Source of the DNA: Tannerella sp.
GTDB lineage: Bacteria > Bacteroidota > Bacteroidia > Bacteroidales > Tannerellaceae
Length of the DNA stretch: 7,880 nt
Reading direction: 5' to 3'
Assembly: GCA_031283785.1 (NCBI GenBank)
Contig: JAITBC010000042.1
Location: 1 to 7,880 of the forward strand
Shown here piece after piece: positions 1 through 5,711 of the stretch. Position 1 is the first letter of the stretch. The number at the start of each line of letters is the position of its first letter. The notes beneath the pieces are model-generated. The model made no database searches, was not told the origin of the DNA, and worked only from the letters and a program-made list of their open reading frames with translations. Position numbers and translations under genes: made by a program.

Positions 1-243
1 TTGATTGCGGAAATCTTCCCGAATACCATTCGCGGCAAAGCGGTAGCTCTTGCGGTAGCTTTCCAGTGGATTTTCAACTACTTAGTTTCTTCCACTTTTC
101 CGCCGCTCTACGATTTCAGTCCGATGATAGCTTACGGATTGTATGGCGCGATGTGTGTGCTGGCCGCCCTTTTTGTCTGGAAATGGGTACCGGAAACCAA
201 AGGGAAAACCCTTGAAGAGATGAATAAGCTCTGGCGAAAATAA
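1..243 (+). CDS. xylE: Sugar-porter family MFS transporter, C-terminal end (D-xylose:H+ symporter XylE-like), 5' partial
   Basis: The last 80 residues of an inner-membrane sugar:proton symporter; the gene begins upstream of the window, so the TTG at base 1 is an internal Leu codon and not a start. Visible are the conserved AEIFPNTIRGKA loop leading into the penultimate helix, two hydrophobic segments (roughly residues 14-35 and 42-61), and the sugar-porter signature PETKGKTLEEMNKLW just before the stop. From memory, the segment VLAALFVWKWVPETKGKTLE is very close to E. coli XylE, which imports D-xylose with protons; other sugar porters such as GalP and AraE share the signature less closely. 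Substrate assignment is therefore an inference and the family call is firm. The stop is followed within 10 bases by a strong terminator, so this is the last gene of its transcript. It converges on the two-component operon on the other strand, with no obvious functional link. Confidence 0.85.
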   Translation: MIAEIFPNTIRGKAVALAVAFQWIFNYLVSSTFPPLYDFSPMIAYGLYGAMCVLAALFVWKWVPETKGKTLEEMNKLWRK

Positions 244-251
244 AACCTGGA

Positions 252-286
252 AGAGCGTCCGACAAATACGGGCGCTCTTTTTTTTT
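252..286 (+). terminator. Rho-independent terminator of the sugar transporter gene
   Basis: A 9-bp stem, AGAGCGTCC (252-260) pairing with GGGCGCTCT (270-278) with one G-T wobble, a 9-base loop, and then a run of T up to 286. It starts 8 bases after the transporter stop codon. On the minus strand the same hairpin lies downstream of the response regulator stop (327), but there the T-rich tract is displaced by CCAGG. It may act in both directions, but is better suited to the plus strand. Confidence 0.85.
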
Positions 287-326
287 CTTATCTATGAATA
301 TGTTATTCCAACCAAGTATATACGTT

Positions 327-941
327 TCAAATCAACTTCATCTCATACCCGATTTTAATCAATTCGGCCATGTTTCTGGCTTTGAGTTTGAGAAACAGGT
401 TTTTTCGACAGGTTTTGACGGTTTCTATATCGCGGAAAATTAAATCGGCGGTTTCTTTGGCCGTACAACCGTCGGCCGTGTATTTCAGAATTTCTTTCTC
501 CCGGTTGGTAAGCCAGATGGCTTCTGAGTCTTTCCTTTCTTTCAGCAGGAGTTCTATTTCTTCGCACAGAAATGGTTCTTTGCGGCTGACGGCTTTAATA
601 CCGGCAAATATTTCTTCGGGATCGGCGTTTTTTAGGACATAGCCGAGCGCGCCGTTGTGCAGAGCGTGCTTAGCTATGTTAAACTCCTTGTAGCTGGTCA
701 ACATAATGATTTCCAATTCAGGGTAATTCTCTTTCATTTCGAGGCAAAAATCTACTCCGTTACCGTCGGGGAGTTCGATGTCGAGCAACAACACGCCGGA
801 CATTCCTTTGACCAGTCCTTCGCGACAGGATTGCAAATTATAATATTCGCCGGTAACCTGCGCAAAACCCGATTCATTGATCATCCGACTCAAACACGTT
901 ACCACTATTTTATGATCGTCAACAATCTGTACATCTATCAT
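327..941 (-). CDS. NarL/FixJ-family DNA-binding response regulator
   Basis: Cytoplasmic transcription regulator of a two-component system, 204 aa, the usual length for the family. The receiver domain (about residues 1-120) has the acidic pair D8-D9, the phosphoacceptor D54 in LLLDIELPDGNG, the switch Thr T82 in IIMLTS and the conserved K104 in YVLKNAD. A LuxR-type helix-turn-helix (about 143-200) begins LTNREKEILKY and contains the recognition helix ETVKTCRKNLFLKLKARN; most relatives have VKTH, and here Cys178 replaces the His. The start ATG (939-941) lies 2 bases after the stop of the upstream histidine kinase, with no clear Shine-Dalgarno sequence, so the two genes are almost certainly cotranscribed and translationally coupled. 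Its likely partner is that kinase, and its targets may include the dyads at 2870-2885 and 3154-3169 (inference). The RR family is certain; the regulon is not known from the sequence. Confidence 0.95.
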   Translation of the reverse strand: MIDVQIVDDHKIVVTCLSRMINESGFAQVTGEYYNLQSCREGLVKGMSGVLLLDIELPDGNGVDFCLEMKENYPELEIIMLTSYKEFNIAKHALHNGALGYVLKNADPEEIFAGIKAVSRKEPFLCEEIELLLKERKDSEAIWLTNREKEILKYTADGCTAKETADLIFRDIETVKTCRKNLFLKLKARNMAELIKIGYEMKLI

Positions 942-943
942 CG

Positions 944-2743
944 CTATATATTTTTTGTTTTTAGTTCAATATCAATTTCCGTGCCTTTTCCGAGAACGGA
1001 GTTAATATCCATTTTACCATTAAAAGCAGTAATCCGGTCGTATATATTTTTCAATCCCGAACATTCCTCGAAATCCGGTTTATCAAAGCCGCAACCATCG
1101 TCCTGAACGGTAAGCGCCAGCCGGTTATCGTCCTGTAACAGTTGCACGTTGATGTTTTTAGCTCCGGAATGCCGGGAGGCATTGTTCACCAGTTCGCAAG
1201 CGCAGTAATAAACCACAAGCTCCAGTCTTTCGTTAATCCGCCTGTTTTCGCCGAAGAAATGAAAATTAACATTCGGGAACAGACGGCAATAATCTTCCAG
1301 GGCAGCTTTCATTCCATACCGTTCCAAAGAACTGGGCATCATGCCGCGAGCCATACGGCGAATCGTTTCGATGCAGTCGTCGATTTGGTTGCAGACATTT
1401 TTCAACGATTCCACCGTATTGAGTTCGAGTTTCATGGCTGAAAGCATGCCGTTAACGCCATCGTGCAGATCGCTTGCGAAGCGTTTCCGTTCATTCTTTT
1501 CCCATTCGAGAACAGCGCTGGCTGCAATGAGCCGTTTTTCTTTCTGCTCATTTTTTATTTTTTGCAGCAAAATGATCCAGATAGCAATCGCTAACACGAG
1601 GCCGGCTATACCGGTGAGAATATACAGAATTTTTTGCCGTTCCAAATCGGATATGCGCATTTCCTTCTTTTCAATTGCAAACTGTATTTCCATGCTCGCC
1701 ACGGTTTCGCGAAAATTCTTATCGGTATTTTCCTTCATTTGATTCGAATAGATATAGAAAAAATCGTAAGCCTTTTGCCGGTCGCCCGCAAACAGATAAG
1801 CGACAGCCCTGTTGAAAGCCAGGCCGGGATACAGTCTCACGGACTGAGAATAGGTTTCCATTGCCTTACGAGCGCACTTCTCGCTTTCGTCGTACTGTTT
1901 TCGTTCCATGTAAATATCCGAAAACAGATACCAAATTTTGGCCAGCGTCATCGGATCGCCATGTTTTTCGGCAAAAGTCAGCGCCTCGCCGGCGTATTTC
2001 AGCGCTTGGACGTACTCTTTCTTTGCTAAGCTAATCCGCGCCAAGCCTTCTTTTCCGTAGGAACAGTACATAAACAGACCTCCCGGCAATCCACTATCAT
2101 TCAAATTCTTTTCGGCTAAGGAGTCGGCTATTTCATACGTTTTTATCATGTTTTCTTCCGCCTTGTCCAGTTCATTCCCGTCCAGATACACCGAACCGGC
2201 GATATATTGAATCTGCGGAATCAAGTAGGAATAACCGCGACGGCTGGGCGAGTATATTTTATCCAGTTTGGCGATTTCCTGGTTAGCCCGTTCGGCATAC
2301 TCAAATGCTTGACTTTTATTTCCTGTCAGGTAATAAATTTCGGCGGCGTTGGCCATTGCCCGAATGATGTTAAAATGGCCGGACATCGTTTTTTCTCCTA
2401 TCTTCATCGCTTGCAGATAATATTTCAGCGCTTTGGCATAGTGTCCCTGAAAACCGTAGGTGTTAGCAAGGTTGGATACGATGCGTCCGCCTTCGTATTC
2501 CCGGCCTCCGGGTATTTCCAGCGCTTTTTCCAGATAGACGCGGGCGCTGTCATATTGGCTGATAAGATTGTAGTACAGACCTATATTCCAAAGTACATCT
2601 ATCTTTTCTTTTTGCATCAATAGCTGCGTATCCAATCGGTTCTTTAGCGAATCAAGCTCCGAAGGGAACATTTGCGCCGCTGTTCTTCCGTTACAAATAA
2701 AAAACGCTAATCCGAGAACACAATACAACCGATAAATACGCAT
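944..2743 (-). CDS. TPR-repeat sensor histidine kinase (HisKA_3 / HATPase_c)
   Basis: Membrane sensor kinase, 599 aa, that should phosphorylate the adjacent response regulator. Residues 1-23 form a signal peptide (hydrophobic core YCVLGLAFFIC, then AAQ). Residues ~48-336 hold about seven tetratricopeptide-like helical pairs, for example WNIGLYYNLISQYDSARVYL and AYLFAGDRQKAYDFF, placed in the periplasm. A basic/acidic helical stretch (345-370) precedes one transmembrane helix (372-394). The cytoplasmic part has a HisKA_3 dimerisation domain with phospho-accepting H427 in ASDLHDGVNG. It is followed by an ATPase domain with N-box ELVNNASRH (517-525), G1 box DDGCGFD (548-554), GLKNIYDRI (563-571) and GKGTEIDIEL (585-594). 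All catalytic motifs are intact. It is the first gene of the HK-RR pair. Its promoter and first ~30 coding bases are duplicated in inverted orientation at 3129-3302. The ligand sensed by the TPR part cannot be read from the sequence. Confidence 0.95.
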   Translation of the reverse strand: MRIYRLYCVLGLAFFICNGRTAAQMFPSELDSLKNRLDTQLLMQKEKIDVLWNIGLYYNLISQYDSARVYLEKALEIPGGREYEGGRIVSNLANTYGFQGHYAKALKYYLQAMKIGEKTMSGHFNIIRAMANAAEIYYLTGNKSQAFEYAERANQEIAKLDKIYSPSRRGYSYLIPQIQYIAGSVYLDGNELDKAEENMIKTYEIADSLAEKNLNDSGLPGGLFMYCSYGKEGLARISLAKKEYVQALKYAGEALTFAEKHGDPMTLAKIWYLFSDIYMERKQYDESEKCARKAMETYSQSVRLYPGLAFNRAVAYLFAGDRQKAYDFFYIYSNQMKENTDKNFRETVASMEIQFAIEKKEMRISDLERQKILYILTGIAGLVLAIAIWIILLQKIKNEQKEKRLIAASAVLEWEKNERKRFASDLHDGVNGMLSAMKLELNTVESLKNVCNQIDDCIETIRRMARGMMPSSLERYGMKAALEDYCRLFPNVNFHFFGENRRINERLELVVYYCACELVNNASRHSGAKNINVQLLQDDNRLALTVQDDGCGFDKPDFEECSGLKNIYDRITAFNGKMDINSVLGKGTEIDIELKTKNI

Positions 2744-2910
2744 TTTGTTTGATATTAAATGTATGACAAATTTTTTAACAAAAATATGAAGTTTTATTAA
2801 TATTTCCTACATAAATTTATAACAATATAAAATATAATATTTCTAATTTTTTTTCAATTTCACGTATTTTCACCCTTTTGAGTGATTGACAGGCATTGAA
2901 ATTTTCACTA
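2712..2910 (-). repeat. Inverted duplication, arm A (native kinase promoter region and 5' coding end)
   Basis: Read on the minus strand, this arm holds an upstream block (2847-2910), an AT-rich spacer, and a promoter-to-start block (2733-2784) running into the kinase ATG at 2743 and its first codons. The same two blocks recur in opposite orientation at 3129-3192 and 3229-3280. By manual ungapped alignment, the upstream blocks match at 51 of 64 positions and the promoter/start blocks at 47 of 52. Weaker similarity extends to about 2712. The spacer between blocks is 27 bases longer here than in arm B. Within the proximal block, TACATTTA (minus strand, about 12 bases before the ATG) resembles the Bacteroidetes -7 consensus TAnnTTTG, but the nearest TTTG lies only 15 bases upstream instead of the usual 19-21. 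The exact promoter call is therefore weak even though the block is conserved. Confidence 0.8.
2870..2885. promoter_or_regulatory. Dyad element A, candidate operator upstream of the kinase-regulator operon
   Basis: TCACCC-TTTT-GAGTGA, a 6-4-6 imperfect inverted repeat with 5 of 6 complementary positions, lying about 127 bases upstream of the kinase start. It sits in the best conserved part of the duplicated upstream block, next to the shared TGATTGACAG. A matching dyad occurs in arm B. NarL-type regulators generally bind such short dyads as dimers; that this one is bound by the adjacent regulator is an inference. Confidence 0.4.
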
Positions 2911-2916
2911 ATATTG
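2886..2916 (+). promoter_or_regulatory. Possible Bacteroidetes-type promoter for the small ORF at 2975
   Basis: TTG (2886-2888) followed after 20 bases by TAATATTG (2909-2916), one mismatch from the -7 consensus TAnnTTTG, pointing toward the 47-codon ORF that starts 58 bases later. The region is AT-rich, so chance matches are expected, and this call is weak. Confidence 0.2.
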
Positions 2917-2974
2917 TCGTCGATTTATATAATTTTTATTAACAAGCGCTCGCAAGGGTATAAAAAACAAAAGA

Positions 2975-3118
2975 ATGAGCAATATCGTTTCCATCGCTGT
3001 TATAGCATTAGCCCGTGGGGCGCCGTTAGGAGCGGCGGCGCAGGAAAACCCGGATTTAACTCCTTCGCAAGACAGTAAAGTCATCGTTCAATGGGGAGAA
3101 CGACATAAAGTATCCTGA
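2975..3118 (+). CDS. Small putative secreted peptide or gene remnant (47 aa)
   Basis: A 47-codon ORF starting ATGAGCAAT with an A-rich leader (AAAAAACAAAAGA) typical of Bacteroidetes starts. The product begins like a signal peptide: hydrophobic core IVSIAVIALA, then a polar/small stretch ending GAAAQ, a plausible signal peptidase I site after about residue 22. A 25-residue hydrophilic tail ending GERHKVS follows. Arg14 interrupts the hydrophobic region, which is unusual and may reflect decay. It is GC-richer than its AT-rich surroundings and lies exactly in the spacer between the two inverted arms. I do not recognise any family. It may be a real small exported peptide, the 5' stump of a lost secreted protein gene, or chance. 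An alternative frame over the same bases (2896-3078) is less plausible. Confidence 0.35.
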   Translation: MSNIVSIAVIALARGAPLGAAAQENPDLTPSQDSKVIVQWGERHKVS

Positions 3119-3128
3119 CATCAATGAT

Positions 3129-3302
3129 TAAAGGAAATTTAAATATCTGTCAATCATCCATAAGGGTGAAAATGCAACAAATTGAAAAAAAAAGTTTTTT
3201 ATATATGAAATATATACAAATTTTATTATTTTTGTTAAAAAATTAGTTGTACGTTTCATATCAAACAAAATGCGTATTTACTCGGTTGTATTGCGTACTT
3301 GG
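3129..3302 (+). repeat. Inverted duplication, arm B (second copy of the kinase promoter region)
   Basis: An inverted copy of arm A: bases 3129-3192 pair with 2847-2910, and 3229-3280 pair with 2733-2784. It carries the same landmarks in the same order: CTGTCAATCA, AAGGGTGAAAAT, AAATTGAAAAAAAA, TTGTTAAAAAATT, TACGTTTC, ATATCAAACAAAATGCG. The distal block runs through the equivalent of the kinase start codon and stops resembling it about 30 bases later. A single extra C (near 3281) relative to the kinase shifts the frame. The arms differ at many positions and in spacer length, so this is an old duplication and not an assembly fold-back. It lies directly upstream of the plus-strand envelope operon and probably supplies its promoter (inference). 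Confidence 0.8.
3154..3169. promoter_or_regulatory. Dyad element B, candidate operator upstream of the envelope-protein operon
   Basis: TCATCC-ATAA-GGGTGA, a 6-4-6 dyad with 5 of 6 complementary positions, located in arm B at the position equivalent to 2870-2885. The GGGTGA half is identical between the arms; the other half differs at two positions but keeps the same degree of symmetry, as expected for a site under selection for dyad structure. It lies about 180 bases upstream of the lipoprotein start at 3348. Binding by the adjacent response regulator is inferred. Confidence 0.4.
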
Positions 3303-3320
3303 GGCGGCAAAAATGAATAG
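3270..3320 (+). pseudogene. Truncated copy of the histidine kinase 5' end, now a possible 16-codon leader ORF
   Basis: Starts with the same ATGCGTATTTA as the kinase gene and an almost identical upstream leader (ATATCAAACAAA). One inserted C after the fourth codon changes the frame, so the ORF reads MRIYSVVLRTWGGKNE and stops at 3318-3320. Similarity to the kinase fades at about 3302. It is either the remnant of a second, divergently transcribed kinase gene or the end of a duplicated promoter segment. It ends 27 bases before the lipoprotein ATG, so if transcribed it would be translated as an upstream leader peptide. Confidence 0.5.
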
Positions 3321-3347
3321 TATAAACAATTTATAATAATAAATACA

Positions 3348-3623
3348 ATGAAAAAACAAATGCGATCTATTTTTATTGACAGCCCTGTGCATCACGCTGG
3401 GCATGATTGGGTATGTTTCCTGCGAAGGGCTGGAAAGCGAATCCGATAAAGGGAAAAAAGCGGCAGAAGAATTTTGCGACTGTTTGGATGAAGGTTATAC
3501 CATGAGTAAGTGCAATGAAAATTTTATGACAACTATGGCAAATGCTTCTCTGACGAATCTATAACTGCCTTTAACAAGAAGGATAGAAATGAGATATTGA
3601 ATTTACTGAGGAATAAATCATAA
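3348..3623 (+). pseudogene. Small lipoprotein gene disrupted by two frameshifts
   Basis: Three consecutive reading segments together give a convincing small lipoprotein. ATGAAAAAACAAATGCGATCT (3348-3368) supplies a normal basic N-terminus. One base later a second frame reads FLLTALCITLGMIGYVSC, a lipobox with Cys at the end of the signal peptide, then GKKAAEEFCDCLDEGYTMSKCNE. Near 3517-3525 (GAAAATTTTA) the sequence makes best sense on return to the first frame: KFYDNYGKCFSDESITAFNK, ending LLRNKS and stopping at 3621-3623. Both shifts fall in or next to homopolymer runs. The middle segment alone, started from TTG 3376, would give a 62-aa protein ending at 3564, but it lacks basic residues before the hydrophobic core and a normal start. 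The Cys-rich EFCDCLDEG pattern resembles small Bacteroidetes lipoproteins of unknown role. It is first in the plus-strand gene run, 18 bases before the next start. Confidence 0.6.
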
Positions 3624-3641
3624 CGAAAAAACAATGTAAGA

Positions 3642-4652
3642 ATGAAACCAATTAGATTATTAAATTTATCAGGTATGTTGCTTGCAACAAGCCTGTTTTT
3701 CGGATGCGGTCCGAACGACCAAAGCATACTGAAAAAGTACGAAACACATTCTCCGCTCGAACAGGCGGACAACCGGGCAGAAATCCGTCTGAGATTCGCA
3801 ATAGACACGATACAGATCGGCGATACCCGCTTGATTATCGACAACAAGGCGTTCCAAGTGTTGTATTCACACCCGGCGCTGACTTTTAACAAGAAAAATG
3901 TTGAACTGTTATCCAGCCGGCTGTTTCTGGCTAATGCCGAGAATCCTTCCGAACAACTGGAGGTTAAATTTTCCACCATCGAACAAAGCCCATCCGGCAA
4001 CGATTCGACAAAAACGGCCTACCTTTTCCAGATGAACAACGAGGAAAAAGAAATCGTAGATCGAAAGCTGAAATATCTGCTGGTCGGCTTCAAGGGAATT
4101 GACAAAAGCGAATTTGCCGGCGCGGCAACGCCGCCGTGCTTCTTCATTGTTTCGCTCGACAAAAAAAATCCGCATCTGTTGACCGAAGTTCCGCTCTCGG
4201 CAGGCGATCTTTTTGCCGCCGATTCTGTGAAAGGCAAATTCATCCGCTTCGCCGAACCTCAGGTTTATTCGGGAACCGTCGCTTTCAAAAAGTCGAAAGA
4301 TACGAAGCTGACGTTCACTGTTTCGGCTGACGCCGAAAAAGTTACGGAGTTGGATATAGAAATGAAAGAATTGTCTTTGTCTCCCAAAAAAGAATATAAT
4401 ATGGGTTTTAAGATATCGGGTATAACAATAAATGGCGGATTTACAATTCCAAACTTTATTGATGTTCTCGATGATAAAATAGTATCGAACAATGTGATCG
4501 TTTGTGATTTAACGCTAACAGACGCCTGCATTTACGGAACTGTAAAAATTGACTTGGATGAAGGCGTAACAGACCAAGTATCTGCCGTATTTAAGAACAT
4601 AACTACTCCGCAGGATATTCCCGACGATATTCTCACACTACATAAACATTAA
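3642..4652 (+). CDS. Hypothetical lipoprotein, 336 aa
   Basis: A membrane-anchored lipoprotein of unknown function. The N-terminus MKPIRLLNLSGMLLATS leads to a lipobox LFFGC, with acylated Cys22 followed by GPND. The rest is hydrophilic with alternating hydrophobic strands (for example IRLRFAIDTIQIGDTRLII at ~48-66 and DTKLTFTVSADAEKVTELDI further on) and no transmembrane segment, suggesting a beta-rich extracytoplasmic domain. I recognise no catalytic motif. Base composition changes sharply in the last third: by count, 36 of 60 bases are G/C in 4081-4140 but only 18 of 60 in 4441-4500. The C-terminal ~90 residues may therefore have a different origin. The gene lies 18 bases after the broken lipoprotein gene and 44 bases before the next ATG, with no terminator between, consistent with one operon. 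Confidence 0.85.
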   Translation: MKPIRLLNLSGMLLATSLFFGCGPNDQSILKKYETHSPLEQADNRAEIRLRFAIDTIQIGDTRLIIDNKAFQVLYSHPALTFNKKNVELLSSRLFLANAENPSEQLEVKFSTIEQSPSGNDSTKTAYLFQMNNEEKEIVDRKLKYLLVGFKGIDKSEFAGAATPPCFFIVSLDKKNPHLLTEVPLSAGDLFAADSVKGKFIRFAEPQVYSGTVAFKKSKDTKLTFTVSADAEKVTELDIEMKELSLSPKKEYNMGFKISGITINGGFTIPNFIDVLDDKIVSNNVIVCDLTLTDACIYGTVKIDLDEGVTDQVSAVFKNITTPQDIPDDILTLHKH

Positions 4653-4696
4653 ATGTATAACCCGCTCTGCAACGGAGCATAAAAAGTAAATTAAAA

Positions 4697-5656
4697 ATGA
4701 TAAGTAAGTATTTTAAAACAGCAAAACAGTACGCCAATAACGGCGGAAAAACCGGAAAACTTTCCATCCGGATGGAAACATTTTCGAAGAAGGTAATCTT
4801 TGTTTTGATTGCCTTCTGTTTTTCAAGCGCCTTTTCCCTTGTCAGGGCGCAGGATGTGATTACAAAAAAAGACGGCAGCGACATCCGCGCCAAAGTCGTT
4901 GAAACGGACAACAGCGTCGTTAAGTATAAACTGTACGACAATCTTTCGGGACCGACTTATGTTGTGTCTAAATCCGAACTGTTCATGATTAAATACGAAG
5001 GCGGAAGAAAAGAACTGTTCAGTTCTTCGACAAGTTCAACGGAAAGTCAGACGGTAAATGTACAGCAAAGCGCAACGACAAATGTGCCGCAAAACGCAAC
5101 GACAAATGTGCCGCAAAACGCAACGACAAATGTGTCGCAAAGCGCAACGACAAATACGGCAACAGTTTCCCAATCGCCGTTCGAACAACGCCAGCCTGTT
5201 ACAACATCTTCGCACCTGTCGCAATCAACGTCTCCGATTCCATCGACAATCGTTCCGGAGACATATTATCAGGGCGATTGGAAATCGCAGATGAGATTGC
5301 AGGCGCCGAACATTTATCGACGTTATAAAAGCGGCTCAGCGCTTTCGGGAGTCGGACTGGGGCTGATGGTAGGCGGACTGACTGCCGCAGTTATAGGCGT
5401 AGCTACCGGTGAAAAATCGACCAGCACAACTGCTACAAGCATTGATATACAGCTTACCGGAACCGGCGCAGCCATTGCTGCGGCTGGTACAATTTGCTTT
5501 ATGGTGGGTACGCCTTTGATGATTGTGGGATTTTCGAAAAAAGGCAAAGCGAAACGGGAGTATTTCAACACTTATCCTTCTTCGCAAACTCAAAAATCGC
5601 CATTGCAGTCTCCGCATTTGGAAATACGTCCGAACGGTTTGGCATTTGTGTTTTAA
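4697..5656 (+). CDS. Secreted/envelope protein with shared N-terminal module and glycine-rich hydrophobic C-terminus
   Basis: Envelope protein of unknown function, 319 aa from ATG 4697. A second ATG at 4772 (294 aa) begins just before the signal peptide (KKVIFVLIAFCFSSAFSLVRAQ) and matches where both paralogues start, so it may be the true start. The upstream ATG has the better A-rich leader (AAATTAAAA). Residues 53-108 are the module shared with the genes at 5712 and 6651: DVITKKDGSDIRAKV, VVKYKLYDN, FMIKYEGGRKELF. Residues 124-155 are four 8-residue repeats of the type QNATTNVP, from a 24-bp DNA repeat, inside a Thr/Ser/Gln-rich linker. Two glycine/alanine-rich hydrophobic stretches follow (about 214-238 and 255-279), separated by a polar loop and trailed by KKGKAKR. 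The C-terminus is GLAFVF, with a terminal aromatic residue. No terminator separates it from the next gene, 55 bases on. Confidence 0.85.
   Translation: MISKYFKTAKQYANNGGKTGKLSIRMETFSKKVIFVLIAFCFSSAFSLVRAQDVITKKDGSDIRAKVVETDNSVVKYKLYDNLSGPTYVVSKSELFMIKYEGGRKELFSSSTSSTESQTVNVQQSATTNVPQNATTNVPQNATTNVSQSATTNTATVSQSPFEQRQPVTTSSHLSQSTSPIPSTIVPETYYQGDWKSQMRLQAPNIYRRYKSGSALSGVGLGLMVGGLTAAVIGVATGEKSTSTTATSIDIQLTGTGAAIAAAGTICFMVGTPLMIVGFSKKGKAKREYFNTYPSSQTQKSPLQSPHLEIRPNGLAFVF
5066..5161 (+). repeat. 24-bp tandem repeat, four in-frame copies
   Basis: Units at 5066, 5090, 5114 and 5138, of the form CAAARCGCAACGACAAATGT plus four variable bases. Units 2 and 3 differ at one base; units 1 and 4 are more diverged. 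Because 24 is a multiple of 3, each unit encodes eight residues (Q-S/N-A-T-T-N-V-P-like), so gain or loss would change linker length without breaking the frame. Confidence 0.9.
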
Positions 5657-5711
5657 CGAAAGAGATAACTAATATAAATAAAGTGAGTTAAGTTAAATTA
5701 AATTAAAAGTT

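Noticed and set aside
1142..2623. Several plus-strand ORFs of 99-138 codons opposite the histidine kinase
   Set aside because: They are antisense to a kinase with all catalytic motifs intact and show no domains or start signals of their own.
2896..3078. 60-codon plus-strand ORF overlapping the 47-codon ORF
   Set aside because: Its product has no coherent features, and its start lies inside arm A; the overlapping frame from 2975 has a better leader and a signal-like N-terminus.
2733..3280. Possible phase-variable invertible promoter flanked by inverted repeats
   Set aside because: Invertible switches normally have short, nearly identical arms and a nearby site-specific recombinase; these arms are long, diverged and unequal in length, and no recombinase is present in the window.
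2712..3302. Reading the inverted repeat as terminal inverted repeats of a MITE or insertion sequence
   Set aside because: The outer ends of the arms include kinase coding sequence and promoter, similarity fades gradually, I see no flanking target duplication and no transposase, so duplication of a promoter region explains it better.
3533..4000. 155-codon minus-strand ORF
   Set aside because: It is antisense to the 336-aa lipoprotein and the end of the broken lipoprotein gene, without recognisable features.
4669..4682. Short hairpin GCTC-GAGC between the lipoprotein and the next gene
   Set aside because: The stem is only about 4 bp with no T run, which is too weak to call a terminator; the genes are likely cotranscribed.
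5036..5294. ORFs in other frames across the 24-bp repeats giving Arg/Cys-rich repeat proteins
   Set aside because: Any frame through an in-frame tandem repeat stays open; the repetitive composition is a by-product of the real gene.
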